Shown: positions 31,076-39,969, numbered from the stretch's first letter. The stretch: 64,000 bases of DNA from Streptomyces sp. TSRI0281 (GCF_001905125.1 NZ_LWLE01000002.1:291261-355260); one strand, 5' to 3'. The notes: generated by a model not told the origin, from the letters alone. Numbers and translations: made by a program.

Positions 31076-31090
31076 TCAACAGTTCGTTGA
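31076..31090. promoter_or_regulatory. TCAACA-N3-YGTTGA palindrome upstream of allantoinase
   Basis: TCAACAGTTCGTTGA, one mismatch from perfect, with the outer flanking T/A also paired (31075, 31091). It lies 21 bp before the start codon, just after the predicted -10 box. Confidence 0.7.
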
Positions 31091-31111
31091 ATTCTTGAGT
31101 GAGGAGCACGG

Positions 31112-32455
31112 GTGTCCGGTCCGGACGTGAACCTGATACTGCGCTCGACGCGCGTCGTCACCCCCGATGGCACGCGCCCCGCGTCGGTCGCCGTCGCCGG
31201 TGGGACGATCGAGGCGGTCCTGCCGTACGACGCCGAGCCGCCCGCCGGCGCCCGGCTGGAGGACTTCGGCGACGATGTCCTGCTGCCCGGACTCGTCGAC
31301 ACGCACGTCCATGTGAACGACCCCGGCCGCACGGAGTGGGAAGGCTTCTTCACCGCCACCCGGGCAGCCGCGGCGGGCGGCATCACCACCCTCCTGGACA
31401 TGCCGCTCAACTCCCTCCCGCCGACCACCACCGTCGACCACCTGCGCGTCAAGCAGCGGGTCGCCGCCCCCAAGGCGCACATCGACACCGGCTTCTGGGG
31501 CGGCGCGATCCCGTCCAACACCAATGACCTGCGACCGCTGTACGAGGCCGGGGTCTTCGGCTTCAAGTGCTTCCTGTCGCCCTCGGGCGTCGAGGAGTTC
31601 CCGGAGCTGGACCAGGAGCAACTGGCCTGCTCCATGGCCGAGATCGCCGGATTCGGCGGTCTGCTCATCGTCCACGCCGAGGACCCGCACCAGCTGGCCG
31701 CCGCGCCGCAGCGAGGCGGCCCCGCGTACGCCGACTTCCTCGCCTCCCGCCCGCGCGACGCCGAGAACACCGCGATCGAGACCCTGATCGCCCAGGCCGA
31801 GCGGCTGAACGCCCGTATCCACGTCCTGCACCTCTCCTCCAGCGACGCCCTGCCGCTCATCGCCGCCGCCAAGCGCGAGGGCGTGCGCGTCACGGTCGAG
31901 TCCTGCCCGCACTTCCTCACCCTCACGGCCGAGGAAGTCCCGGACGGGGCAACGGAGTTCAAGTGCTGCCCGCCCATCCGGGAGGCCGCCAACCAGGACG
32001 CGCTGTGGGACGGGCTCGCCGACGGCACCATCGACTGCATCGTCTCCGACCACTCGCCCTGCACCACCGAGCTGAAGACTCCCGACTTCGCCTCCGCGTG
32101 GGGCGGCATCTCCTCCCTCCAGCTCGGCCTGCCCGCCATCTGGAGCGAGGCCCGCAGGCGTGGCCACTCCCTCGACGACGTGGCCCGCTGGATGTCGGCG
32201 GCCCCCGCGGCCCTGGCCGGACTGACCCGCAAGGGCGCCATCGAGGCCGGACGCGACGCCGACTTCGCCGTCCTCGCCCCCGAGGAGACCTTCACCGTCG
32301 ACCCGGCCGAACTCTTCCACCGCAACCAGGTCACCGCCTACGCGGGCAGGGCCTTGCACGGCGTCGTGAAGTCCACCTGGCTGCGTGGTGTCCGCATAGC
32401 GGCGGACGGCGTACTCGCCGAACCCACCGGCCGCCTCCTGGAAAGGACCCACTGA
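31112..32455 (+). CDS. allB: Allantoinase
   Basis: Hydrolyses allantoin to allantoate. 447-residue zinc amidohydrolase from GTG 31112 behind GAGGAG. The metal site is [20 protein letters not shown] (two histidines), the carboxylated lysine is in [13 protein letters not shown], further histidines are in LIVHAEDP and [10 protein letters not shown], and the catalytic aspartate is in IVSDHSPC. The downstream allantoicase begins 2 bases after the stop, so the two are translated from one message. Confidence 0.96.
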   Translation: MSGPDVNLILRSTRVVTPDGTRPASVAVAGGTIEAVLPYDAEPPAGARLEDFGDDVLLPGLVDTHVHVNDPGRTEWEGFFTATRAAAAGGITTLLDMPLNSLPPTTTVDHLRVKQRVAAPKAHIDTGFWGGAIPSNTNDLRPLYEAGVFGFKCFLSPSGVEEFPELDQEQLACSMAEIAGFGGLLIVHAEDPHQLAAAPQRGGPAYADFLASRPRDAENTAIETLIAQAERLNARIHVLHLSSSDALPLIAAAKREGVRVTVESCPHFLTLTAEEVPDGATEFKCCPPIREAANQDALWDGLADGTIDCIVSDHSPCTTELKTPDFASAWGGISSLQLGLPAIWSEARRRGHSLDDVARWMSAAPAALAGLTRKGAIEAGRDADFAVLAPEETFTVDPAELFHRNQVTAYAGRALHGVVKSTWLRGVRIAADGVLAEPTGRLLERTH

Positions 32456-32457
32456 CC

Positions 32458-33585
32458 ATGACGGACGCGGCGATACCGCACTTCACCGGCGACGCGAGCC
32501 CCTACGCGGGCGGCGACCCGTACGCCGACCACCGCACCGCCGACTTCCCCTTCAGCCATCTCGTCGACCTCGCCGACCGGCGGCTCGGCGCCGGAGTGAT
32601 CGCCGCCAACGACGAGTTCTTCGCCGAGCGCGAGAATCTGCTGAAGCCGGAGCCCGCCGAGTTCGACCCGGAGCACTTCGGGCACAAGGGCAAGATCATG
32701 GACGGCTGGGAGACCCGCCGCCGGCGCGGCGTGAGCGCCGCGGAGCCGCACCCCACCGACGAGGACCACGACTGGGCACTGGTGCGGCTCGGCGCGCCCG
32801 GTGTCGTCCGGGGGATCGTCGTCGACACCGCCCACTTCCGCGGCAACTACCCGCAGGCGGTCTCCGTCGAAGCGGCCTCCGTCGCCGGTTCCCCGTCCCC
32901 CGGGGAACTGCTCGCCCCCGACGTGAAGTGGACAACGCTCGTTCCCCGTACGGCCGTCGGCGGCCACGCCGCCAACGGGTTCGCGGTCGACGCCGGAGCC
33001 CGCTTCACCCACCTGCGGGTCAACCAGCACCCGGACGGCGGAATCGCCCGGCTCCGCGTGTACGGCGAAGTCGCCCCGGACCCCGCCTGGCTGGCCGCCC
33101 TCGGCACCTTCGACCTCGCGGCCCTGGAGAACGGCGGGCAGGTCGAGGACGCCTCCGACCGCTTCTACTCCCCGGCCACCCACACCATCCAGCCGGGCCG
33201 CTCCCGCAAGATGGACGACGGCTGGGAGACCCGGCGCCGGCGCGACAAGGGCAACGACTGGATCCGCTACGCGCTCGCCGCCCGGGCGGAGATCCGGGCC
33301 GTGGAGATCGACACCGCCTGTCTCAAGGGCAACTCGGCGGGCTGGGCGAGCCTTTCGGTCCAGGACGGGGACGACGGCGACGGCGAGTGGACCGAGATCC
33401 TGCCCAGGACCCGGCTCCAGCCCGACACCAACCACCGCTTCGTCCTGGACCAAGCCGTCCGGGGCACCCGCGTCCGGATCGACATCTTCCCCGACGGCGG
33501 CATCTCCCGGCTGCGGCTCTTCGGCTCCCTCACCGAGGAGGGGGCGGCCCGGCTGGCCGCCCGGCACGAGGAGCTGGGCGGCTGA
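32458..33585 (+). CDS. alc: Allantoicase
   Basis: Splits allantoate into ureidoglycolate and urea. 375 residues made of two repeated jelly-roll halves, each with the family signature GKIMDGWETRRRR (residues about 78-90) and RKMDDGWETRRRRDKGNDW (about 251-269), plus paired VRIDIFPDGGISRLRLFG and LRVNQHPDGGIARLRVYG strands. ATG 32458 follows the allantoinase stop by 2 bases. No urease or ureidoglycolate lyase gene lies in the window; spontaneous or remote steps must give glyoxylate for malate synthase. Confidence 0.96.
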   Translation: MTDAAIPHFTGDASPYAGGDPYADHRTADFPFSHLVDLADRRLGAGVIAANDEFFAERENLLKPEPAEFDPEHFGHKGKIMDGWETRRRRGVSAAEPHPTDEDHDWALVRLGAPGVVRGIVVDTAHFRGNYPQAVSVEAASVAGSPSPGELLAPDVKWTTLVPRTAVGGHAANGFAVDAGARFTHLRVNQHPDGGIARLRVYGEVAPDPAWLAALGTFDLAALENGGQVEDASDRFYSPATHTIQPGRSRKMDDGWETRRRRDKGNDWIRYALAARAEIRAVEIDTACLKGNSAGWASLSVQDGDDGDGEWTEILPRTRLQPDTNHRFVLDQAVRGTRVRIDIFPDGGISRLRLFGSLTEEGAARLAARHEELGG

Positions 33586-33717
33586 GCATCAGCCGTCCGG
33601 TGCTCCGGTGTGCCCGATGAGTCCGGATACGAGGGCTTGTGTCACCCTGGTCGAGGTGCGGCGAGGTGCCCGTGGGGCGCGGCGCCGCACTCTCGGACGT
33701 CCCGACCAGGAGTTGCC

Positions 33718-34047
33718 ATGATCTTCATCGCCGTCAAGTTCACCGTCCTCGTCGCCGAGCGCGACAACTGGCTTCCCGCGCTGGAGGAGTTCACCGTCGC
33801 CACCCGCTCGGAACCGGGCAACGTGTTCTTCGAGTGGTCCTTCAGCGTCGAGAACCCGAACCAGTTCGTGCTGCTGGAAGCCTTCGCCGACGCGGACGCC
33901 GGTGCGATGCACGTGAAGTCCGATCACTTCACGGCGGCGATCGAGACGATGTCGGAGCTGGTCGCCGAGGTTCCGGAGATCATCAACGTCGAGGTGCCGG
34001 GCGACGGCTGGTCGCGGATGGCGGAGGTCACCCCGCGCAACCGCTGA
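33718..34047 (+). CDS. Antibiotic-biosynthesis-monooxygenase-like (ABM) protein
   Basis: 109-residue dimeric alpha+beta-barrel protein of the putative quinol monooxygenase group (YgiN-like). The ABM pattern is visible in FIAVKFTVLVAERDNWLPAL, RSEPGNVFFEWSFSVENPNQ and FVLLEAFADADAGAMHVKSDHF. It stands alone with its own AGGAG-like site. Likely a small redox or quinone enzyme; the substrate is unknown. Confidence 0.85.
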   Translation: MIFIAVKFTVLVAERDNWLPALEEFTVATRSEPGNVFFEWSFSVENPNQFVLLEAFADADAGAMHVKSDHFTAAIETMSELVAEVPEIINVEVPGDGWSRMAEVTPRNR

Positions 34048-34062
34048 CCCTTCCGGGGAGGC

Positions 34063-34407
34063 TCAGAACTCCTCGTGCACATCGGGGTCGCCGCCGAACC
34101 GCCGCTGCGGACCGGCGGCGACCCGTGCCATCTCCCGGGGCGTCAGCTCGAACCCGAACAGGTCCAGGTTCTCGCGCTGCCGGCCGGGGTCCGCCGACTT
34201 CGGGATCGGCACCGCACCGAGCTGGGTGTGCCAGCGGAGCACCACCTGGCCGGGGGTCACCCCGTGGGCGGCGGCGAGCCGGTGGCCGAGGCCCAGGGCC
34301 CCGGCCACCGCCTTCTCGGCGGCGTCGTCGTCCAGCAGCCAGGTACCGAGGCCGACCGCGGGGAGGGTGCGGCCGTCGTTCAGGGGGCGGGCCGGAGTCC
34401 GCGTCAT
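34063..34407 (-). pseudogene. Aldo/keto reductase with a large internal deletion
   Basis: The open frame encodes 114 residues in place of about 275. It starts like a normal reductase (RPLNDGRTLPAVGLGTWLLD, then EKAVAGALGLGHRL) and jumps in frame to the C-terminal third (AAAHGVTPGQVVLRWHTQLG, VPIPKSADPGRQRENLDLFG, then the usual tail). The segment carrying the catalytic Asp, Tyr, Lys and His is gone, so it cannot be an active reductase. Because the deletion keeps the frame it could still be translated. The start ATG at 34407 follows GGGAAGAGA. Confidence 0.8.
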
Positions 34408-34639
34408 GATCTCTCTTCCCGTTCGGCTTCCGTCCCTGACCAGGGTAGGGCGGGTACCGGAACGGGGCATGTGCGGCATGGCGAGGTGAGCGCATGGGGG
34501 TCAGGACCGCGGCTGATCCACGCGGAGACCAGCGATGTGTGCGATCTGCGACGGGAGCGGACCCCGGCCGCTGACGGAAGGCCGGGGTCCGGATCGCGCC
34601 GAGGTCCGCGCGGCGCCCGGGTCCGCATGGCGCACGGTC

Positions 34640-34700
34640 CGGGCCGGTCGGCGATCCGCTCGGCGGCCGCGAGGTCGTGGGTGATGAGCAGCGGCGCACA
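34640..34700 (-). pseudogene. Fragment of an ABC transporter ATPase (H-loop region)
   Basis: Read on the minus strand this gives APLLITHDLAAAERIADR, the H-loop and following helix of an ABC ATPase. No Walker A, signature or Walker B region is found upstream, and the frame soon turns into unrelated sequence. A scrap of a lost transporter gene. Confidence 0.6.
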
Positions 34701-34701
34701 T

Positions 34702-34748
34702 GCCTTCCGTACCGGGCGCGGGCCGGGGCCGCGCCCGGTACGGAAGGC
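34702..34748 (-). terminator. Terminator after the SDR gene, perfect 20-bp stem
   Basis: Arms 34702-34721 and 34729-34748 are exact reverse complements over 20 bases with a 7-nt loop, ending 12 bases from the SDR stop codon. This is the longest perfect stem noticed in the window. Confidence 0.8.
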
Positions 34749-34759
34749 GCCCGAGCCCG

Positions 34760-35521
34760 TCAGGCCGCGTGGCCGCCGTCCACCACGACCTCGGTCCCGG
34801 TGACGTACCCCGCCTCGGAGCTCGCCAAGTAGGCGATCAGGGAGGCGACTTCATCCGTCGTGCCGAACCGGGCGAGCGCGGTCGCCGAGCGCTGGCCCTC
34901 GGCGAACGGGCCGTCGGCCGGATTCAGGTCCGTGTCGACCGGACCGGGCTGGATCAGGTTCACCGTGATGCCGCGCGGTCCGAGTTCCCTGGCGAGCGGC
35001 TTGGTGAGACCGGACAGCGCGGACTTGCTCATCGCGTAGAGCGTGCCGCCGGGGCCGCCCGCGTACCGGCTGAGAGCCGTGCCGACGGTGATGACACGGC
35101 CCCCGTCGGCCAGCCGCTCGGCAGCGGTCCGGCAGGCGAGGAACACCGCGCGTACGTTCACGGCCAGCACCCGGTCGACGTCCGCCGTGCTGAGCGTGGC
35201 GATGGGGCCGAGGACGCCGATGCCCGCGTTGTTGACGAGGATGTCGAGCCGTCCCAGTGCGTCCGCCGCACGGTTCACGGCTTCGGCGGCGGCCTCGGCG
35301 TCCGCCGCGTCGCAGCGCAGGGCGATCCCCCGGCGCCCGTAGCCCTCGATCTTCCGGACGACCGCCAGGGCCGCCTCCTCGTCCTGTACGTACGTCACGG
35401 CCACGTCGACTCCTTCCTGCGCGAGCCGCAGGGCGGTGGCGGCGCCGATGCCGCGGCTGCCGCCGGTGACGAGCGCGGTCCTGGTGGTGGTGATGTCAGT
35501 GGAGCCGGTGGTGCTGGACAT
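34760..35521 (-). CDS. Short-chain dehydrogenase/reductase
   Basis: 253-residue classical SDR from ATG 35521. TALVTGGSRGIGAATALRLA is the cofactor loop, LDILVNNAGIGVLG the NNAG motif, and YAMSK the catalytic Tyr-x-x-x-Lys; the tail GYVTGTEVVVDGGHAA is typical. The catalytic serine is probably in VITVGTALSRYAGG, where the usual ISS is altered. Closest in style to 3-oxoacyl-ACP reductase-like oxidoreductases; the substrate is unknown. Confidence 0.9.
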   Translation of the reverse strand: MSSTTGSTDITTTRTALVTGGSRGIGAATALRLAQEGVDVAVTYVQDEEAALAVVRKIEGYGRRGIALRCDAADAEAAAEAVNRAADALGRLDILVNNAGIGVLGPIATLSTADVDRVLAVNVRAVFLACRTAAERLADGGRVITVGTALSRYAGGPGGTLYAMSKSALSGLTKPLARELGPRGITVNLIQPGPVDTDLNPADGPFAEGQRSATALARFGTTDEVASLIAYLASSEAGYVTGTEVVVDGGHAA

Positions 35522-35802
35522 GCGGGATTCCTTGCCGATGGGCGATAGGGGAGTGGCGTCGCGCAGACCACGACGTCGTGTTGACCACGTCCTGCGGCGA
35601 CAAGGACAAGGAAAGTCCTCCGGCGGCCCGGACACCGGCGGGAAACGGACAGCCACTTTGGAAGCGCGCCGGTACGCGGGTACGGACCCCTTCGCTCCGC
35701 TCGACAGGTGAGCCGATGAGTTACGGGCGAGAGTGGGGTCATGAGTGAGCAGGCGCCGGCCCTGTCGACGGGGCCCGGTGCGCGATCAGAAGGAGCACGG
35801 GC

Positions 35803-36426
35803 ATGGCCAAACTGACTCTCACCACTTTCCTGACGCTCGACGGAGTCATCCAGGGACCTGGAGGCCCCGACGAGGACAGGGGCGGCGGCTTCGGGCAGGG
35901 AGGCTGGATCGTGCCGTTCGCGGACGAAAGCATGGGCCAGTTCATCAGCGAGGTGTTCGAGCGCCCGGTGGCCTTCCTGCTCGGACGGCGCACGTATGAC
36001 ATCTTCGCGGCGCACTGGCCCAAGGTCACCGATGAGGGGGACCCGGTGGCGGCCCGGCTCAACGGGCTGCCGAAGTACGTCGTCTCCTCGACGCTCAAGG
36101 ACCCGAAGTGGGAGCACACCACTGTTGTCGACGGGGACCTCGCGGCCGAGGTGACCGGTCTGAAGGAGCGGATCGGGGACGGTGAGCTCCAGATCCACGG
36201 CAGCGTCCGGCTCGCCCAGGAGCTGATGGCACTCGATCTCATCGACGAGTACAACCTGCTGTTCTTCCCCGTCGTCCTCGGCACCGGTCGCCGCCTCTTC
36301 GCGGAGGGTGCACTGCCGACCGCGTTCGAACTGACGGCCGCACGCACGACCTCCACCGGCGTCGCGATCCACACCTACCGCCCCGGTGGCCGGGCGCGCT
36401 ACGGATCGTTCGCCCTCGACGAGTGA
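35803..36426 (+). CDS. Dihydrofolate reductase-like (RibD C-terminal domain) protein
   Basis: 207-residue NADPH-type reductase domain shared by RibD and [24 protein letters not shown] at the N-terminus, [17 protein letters not shown] in the middle, and [20 protein letters not shown] and [13 protein letters not shown] toward the end. Stand-alone copies are common in Streptomyces and have no defined substrate. ATG 35803 follows AAGGAG. Confidence 0.88.
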   Translation: MAKLTLTTFLTLDGVIQGPGGPDEDRGGGFGQGGWIVPFADESMGQFISEVFERPVAFLLGRRTYDIFAAHWPKVTDEGDPVAARLNGLPKYVVSSTLKDPKWEHTTVVDGDLAAEVTGLKERIGDGELQIHGSVRLAQELMALDLIDEYNLLFFPVVLGTGRRLFAEGALPTAFELTAARTTSTGVAIHTYRPGGRARYGSFALDE

Positions 36427-36435
36427 GCCGTTGCG

Positions 36436-37143
36436 TCAGGGTGGCGGCGGCAGCAGGGACTCGTCCGTCGCGCAGGCGCGCAGGCGTCCGAGGATCGCCC
36501 GCGCCGCCTTCGTGTAGCCGATCGTGTTGTCGTGCAGCACCGACTCCGCGTTGGCCAGTTCGAGGAACGCGATGATCTCGAAGGCCAGTTGGGAGACGTC
36601 CGTGTCCTCGGCGAGTTCGCCGAGGGCGCGGGCCTCCTCGACCGTCTGCTCGACGAAGGTGACCCAGCCGGTCTGCGCGGACACCAGTGCGTCGTGCACC
36701 CGGCCCTCCAGGGCGTCGAATTCGGCGATGGTGGAGTAGAAGAAGCAGCCGCCGGGAAACACCCGCCCCCGGGAGTAGGCGATCCAGCTCTCGCACAGCC
36801 GCCATAAGCGCCCCAGACCGGCCGGTAAGGCCCTGGCGGGTTTCAGTACATGGTCGACGTAGATCGTGACGGCGTTCTGGACGGTGGCGAGTTGAAGCTC
36901 CTCCTGAGAGCCGAAGAGGGCGAACACGCCGCTCGTGCTCAGTTTCAGGTCCGTGGCCAGCCCTCTGAGCGAGATTCCCGCCAGGCCCTGTGTCGAGGCG
37001 ACCGCCGCCGCGCGCCCGAGAATCAGCTGCCGGGTCCCGCTCTCCTTCCCGGTCCGCTCGGTCTGCCCGGTCGGGAGGGTCCGCTCGGTCTGTCCGGCCC
37101 GTCCGGTCTGCTCGGGCCGATCGTCCGGCCGCGATCCAGTCAT
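36436..37143 (-). CDS. TetR-family regulator with an unusual N-terminal repeat
   Basis: 235 residues. The first 35 residues are polar and repetitive (QTGRAGQTERTLPTGQTERT), encoded by low-complexity DNA at 37040-37140. The HTH follows (LILGRAAAVASTQGLAGISL, then RGLATDLKLSTSGVFALFGS) and a ligand domain containing FPGGCFFYSTIAEFDALEGR. The gene diverges from the EamA transporter pseudogene at 37337, its likely former target. The repeat adds residues before the usual TetR start; a downstream start is possible but none has a clear ribosome binding site. Confidence 0.85.
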   Translation of the reverse strand: MTGSRPDDRPEQTGRAGQTERTLPTGQTERTGKESGTRQLILGRAAAVASTQGLAGISLRGLATDLKLSTSGVFALFGSQEELQLATVQNAVTIYVDHVLKPARALPAGLGRLWRLCESWIAYSRGRVFPGGCFFYSTIAEFDALEGRVHDALVSAQTGWVTFVEQTVEEARALGELAEDTDVSQLAFEIIAFLELANAESVLHDNTIGYTKAARAILGRLRACATDESLLPPPP

Positions 37144-37336
37144 GTGCCAACTCCGTGCGTCGAAGGGCGGGAGGCGTCATTCTAGGAGCGCCACCGGTAG
37201 GGGCGCCCGGTCCAGGAGACCGGCCGCTGAGAATGGTGTTCCCGTCGGCGGTTCCCGCCCGGTACCGTGACCGCTCCGCGTGTGAGCTGGCGAGGTCTCC
37301 ACATCGTTTCCCGCTGTGGAGAACCAGGAGAATCAG

Positions 37337-38265
37337 GTGTCCTCTGTCGCCGTGCCCGTCCTCGCGCCGCCGCGCCGCGCCTGGCTCACCGACCTGCCCG
37401 TACTGCTGGTCGCCGTCGTCTGGGGCGCCAGCTATCTCGCGGCCAAGGGCATCACCACGACCCACACCGTCGTCGCCGTCCTCGTCCTGCGCTTCGCGAT
37501 CGTGCTGCCGGTCCTGGCCGTCGCCGGGTGGCGGGGGCTGCGGGCGCTGAGCGCCGGGCAGTGGCGCGGTGCCGGGCTGCTCGGCCTCGTGCTCAGCGGG
37601 ATCTTCCTGCTGGAGACCTATGGAGTGGTGCACACCTCGGCGACCAACGCGGGACTGATCATCAGCCTCACGATGATCTTCACCCCGCTCGCCGAGGCCG
37701 CGGTGACCCGGGTCAGGCCGCCCGCCCACTTCCTTGCCGCGGCGGGGCTCTCCGTCGCGGGTGTGGTGCTCCTGACCCAGGGGGGCGGGTTCACCAGCCC
37801 GTCGACCGGTGACCTCCTGATGCTGCTGGCCGCTCTCGCCCGGACCGTCCATGTCCTGGCCATGGCCCGTATCAAGGCGGTCCAGGAAGCGGATTCCCTC
37901 TCCCTGACCACCGTCCAGCTCGGCGGCGCCGTCGCGGTCTTCGCCGTCCTCGCCGCTGTTCCGGGCACCGGTTCCGCGCCCTGGTCGTCGCGGCGGACTT
38001 CGGTGCCCGGGAGTGGGCCGGGCTGATCTTCCTGTCCGTGTTCTGTACGCTCTTCGCGTTCTTCGTGCAGATGTGGTCCGTACGCCGCACCTCGCCCTCC
38101 CGCGTCAGCCTGCTGCTCGGTACGGAGCCGCTGTGGGCCGCCGCCGTGGGCATCACGATCGGCGGCGAGCGGCTCGGTGTCCTCGGTCTGTCCGGCGCGC
38201 TGCTGGTGCTGGCCGGCACGGCGTGGGGACGGCGCAGCGCGGAGGGAGCACCGGCCGCCTCCTGA
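37337..38265 (+). pseudogene. EamA/DMT-family transporter with a frameshift
   Basis: Starts at GTG 37337 behind CAGGAG. The first part (VLLVAVVWGASYLAAKGITT, YGVVHTSATNAGLIISLTMI, and further helices) runs in frame to about 37970, then hits a stop at 38026. The rest continues one base back from about 37972 (FRALVVAADFGAREWAGLIF, QMWSVRRTSPSRVSLLLGTE) to the stop at 38265. Together they make a full-length 10-helix EamA protein of about 309 residues, so one base has been lost near 37970. Either a recent pseudogene, a sequencing error in GC-rich DNA, or less likely a -1 translational shift. Confidence 0.82.
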
Positions 38266-38278
38266 CCGCTCGTGCCCG

Positions 38279-38330
38279 AGGCGCGGTGTGCCACGGCATC
38301 CGGGATGCGGCCGTGGGCGCCGTCCGGGGT
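38279..38330. repeat. Dispersed 52-bp repeat, copy 2
   Basis: Closely matches 24664-24714, including a 23-bp identical block at 38308-38330. This copy fills the gap between the EamA pseudogene and the stop codon of the small membrane protein gene. Confidence 0.7.
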
Positions 38331-38533
38331 CATGTCCTGATCGAGTCCGCCGCGATCATCACCGCGGCCCCCGTCACCACCAGCACGATATTGACGAACA
38401 CCCCGTACTCGCTCATGAAGTCGAGCCGCCGCACCACCGTCCACAGCCGGAACCAGCCGGTCCATTCGTAGAGGAGCCCGGCGGCGCCCTGGGCGAAGAC
38501 GAGGAACCCGACCGTTTCGACGATTTTCTTCAT
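38330..38533 (-). CDS. Small membrane protein of unknown function
   Basis: 67 residues with two predicted membrane helices: IVETVGFLVFAQGAAGLLYEW near the N-terminus and YGVFVNIVLVVTGAAVMIAA at the end, joined by a basic/aromatic loop. ATG 38533 has GGGAGG 9 bases upstream, supporting a real gene. No family recognised. Its stop codon touches the dispersed repeat. Confidence 0.65.
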   Translation of the reverse strand: MKKIVETVGFLVFAQGAAGLLYEWTGWFRLWTVVRRLDFMSEYGVFVNIVLVVTGAAVMIAADSIRT

Positions 38534-38678
38534 GGGCCGAGCCTCCCGCCCGTGCCACCGCCCCCGCGTCGGCCACCGGTCGTCGCCCGCGCGCCGAAAG
38601 TCGCGGACCGTACGACTTTGGTCGCTTCCTGCCCCCGGCAGGCCCGTCGGGGCCGCTCACCCGCATAGATTTATCGAT

Positions 38679-39899
38679 ATGACCCGCACCGAGTACCGCT
38701 GGCTGCTGCCGTCGGCGATGGCCGAATCAGAGCTGCCCGACGACCGGGCACGGTCACGCCGCACCGTGCGGGACTGGGCCGTCGACATCGCGGCCTTCCT
38801 GTGCGCCGCGTTCGTCGGCATGCTCGTGGTCGGCGCGATCGACGCCGACCACACCACGCCGGACACGGTCGTCTTCGTGGACTCGCTGATCGGCGCGGCC
38901 GCGTGCTGCGCCCTCTGGGTGCGGCGGCGCTGGCCCGTCGGGCTGGCGGTGGCCATGATCGCCGTCGGCATCGTGGAGCCGGTCGCGGCGGGCGCCCTGC
39001 TGGTCGCCCTGTTCAGCCTGGCCGTGCACCGGCCGTTCAGACCCACCGCGGTCGTCGGCGCCCTCGCCCTCGCCGTGGCTCCGCTGCAGCCCTATCTGCG
39101 CCCGGACCCGGAGACCTCCTACCTCGCCTCGACGATCATCGGCGTGCTGCTCACCCTGCTGGTGCTCAGCTGGGGCATGGTCGTACGGTTCAGACGTCAG
39201 CTCGTCGTCACCCTGCGGGAACGGGCGCGCCGGGCGGAGGCCGAGGCCGAACTGCGCGCGGAACAGGCCCAGCGGCTGGCCCGCGAGGCCATCGCCCGCG
39301 AAATGCACGATGTCCTCGCCCACCGGCTGACCCTGCTCAGCGTGCACGCCGGAGCACTCGAATTCCGGCCCGACGCACCCCCGGCCGAGGTCGGCCGGGC
39401 CGCCGGAGTCATCCGGGACAGCGCCCACGAGGCGCTCCAGGACCTCCGCGAGATCATCGGCGTACTCCGAGCGCCCGGGGAGGGCGACGAGAGCCACCGG
39501 CCGCAGCCCACCCTCGTCACCCTGGACGCCCTGATCGCCGAGTCCCGGCCGGCCGGAATGAAGGTCACCCTCGACAACCGGGTGGCCGACCCCGCCACCG
39601 CCCCCGCGGCCACCGGCCGCACCGTCTACCGCATCGCGCAGGAGTGCCTCACCAACGCGCGCAAGCACGCGCCGGGCGCCGAGGTCACCGTCACCGTGAC
39701 CGGCGGGCCGGGCGAGGGGCTCACGATCGAAGTCCGCAACCCGGCCCCCACCGAACCCTTCGAGCGGGTGCCCGGCTCCGGACAGGGGCTCATCGGGCTC
39801 ACCGAACGCGCCACGCTCACCGGTGGCCACCTGGACCATGGGCACGAGGCCGACGGCGGGTTCGCCGTCCGCGCCCGACTGCCGTGGCCCGCCGCGTGA
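38679..39899 (+). CDS. Sensor histidine kinase (HisKA_3 type), second system
   Basis: 406 residues from ATG 38679. Four or five membrane segments lie in residues 30-175 with no large external domain, then a coiled coil of Arg/Glu repeats (RERARRAEAEAELRAEQAQR), the phosphorylatable histidine in REMHDVLAHRLTLLSVHAGA, and an HATPase domain with QECLTNARKHAPGA and GSGQGLIGLTERATL. The response regulator gene follows after 70 bp. Confidence 0.93.
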   Translation: MTRTEYRWLLPSAMAESELPDDRARSRRTVRDWAVDIAAFLCAAFVGMLVVGAIDADHTTPDTVVFVDSLIGAAACCALWVRRRWPVGLAVAMIAVGIVEPVAAGALLVALFSLAVHRPFRPTAVVGALALAVAPLQPYLRPDPETSYLASTIIGVLLTLLVLSWGMVVRFRRQLVVTLRERARRAEAEAELRAEQAQRLAREAIAREMHDVLAHRLTLLSVHAGALEFRPDAPPAEVGRAAGVIRDSAHEALQDLREIIGVLRAPGEGDESHRPQPTLVTLDALIAESRPAGMKVTLDNRVADPATAPAATGRTVYRIAQECLTNARKHAPGAEVTVTVTGGPGEGLTIEVRNPAPTEPFERVPGSGQGLIGLTERATLTGGHLDHGHEADGGFAVRARLPWPAA

Positions 39900-39969
39900 T
39901 GCCGCGACCGCGGGGAGCGGCCGCGGGCTGTGTGCGGGACCGCCGCCGGAGCTGGCTACGGTGGCCCTC

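Larger units (their letters stand above)
30811..31111. promoter_or_regulatory. Divergent iclR/allantoinase control region
   Basis: 301 bases without a gene. Contents: an unremarkable GC-rich iclR-proximal part; the TTCC-type site 30996-31010; a likely allantoinase promoter TTGACG (31044-31049), 17 bp, AAGACT (31067-31072); the TCAACA-type site 31076-31090 just downstream of the -10; and the GAGGAG ribosome binding site at 31101-31106. Confidence 0.65.
34408..34759. other. 352-base gene-free gap with gene debris
   Basis: Between the deleted reductase and the SDR gene. It holds a fragment of an ABC ATPase (34640-34700, minus strand) and the strong hairpin 34702-34748 that ends the SDR gene. 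The rest shows no supported frame. Confidence 0.6.
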
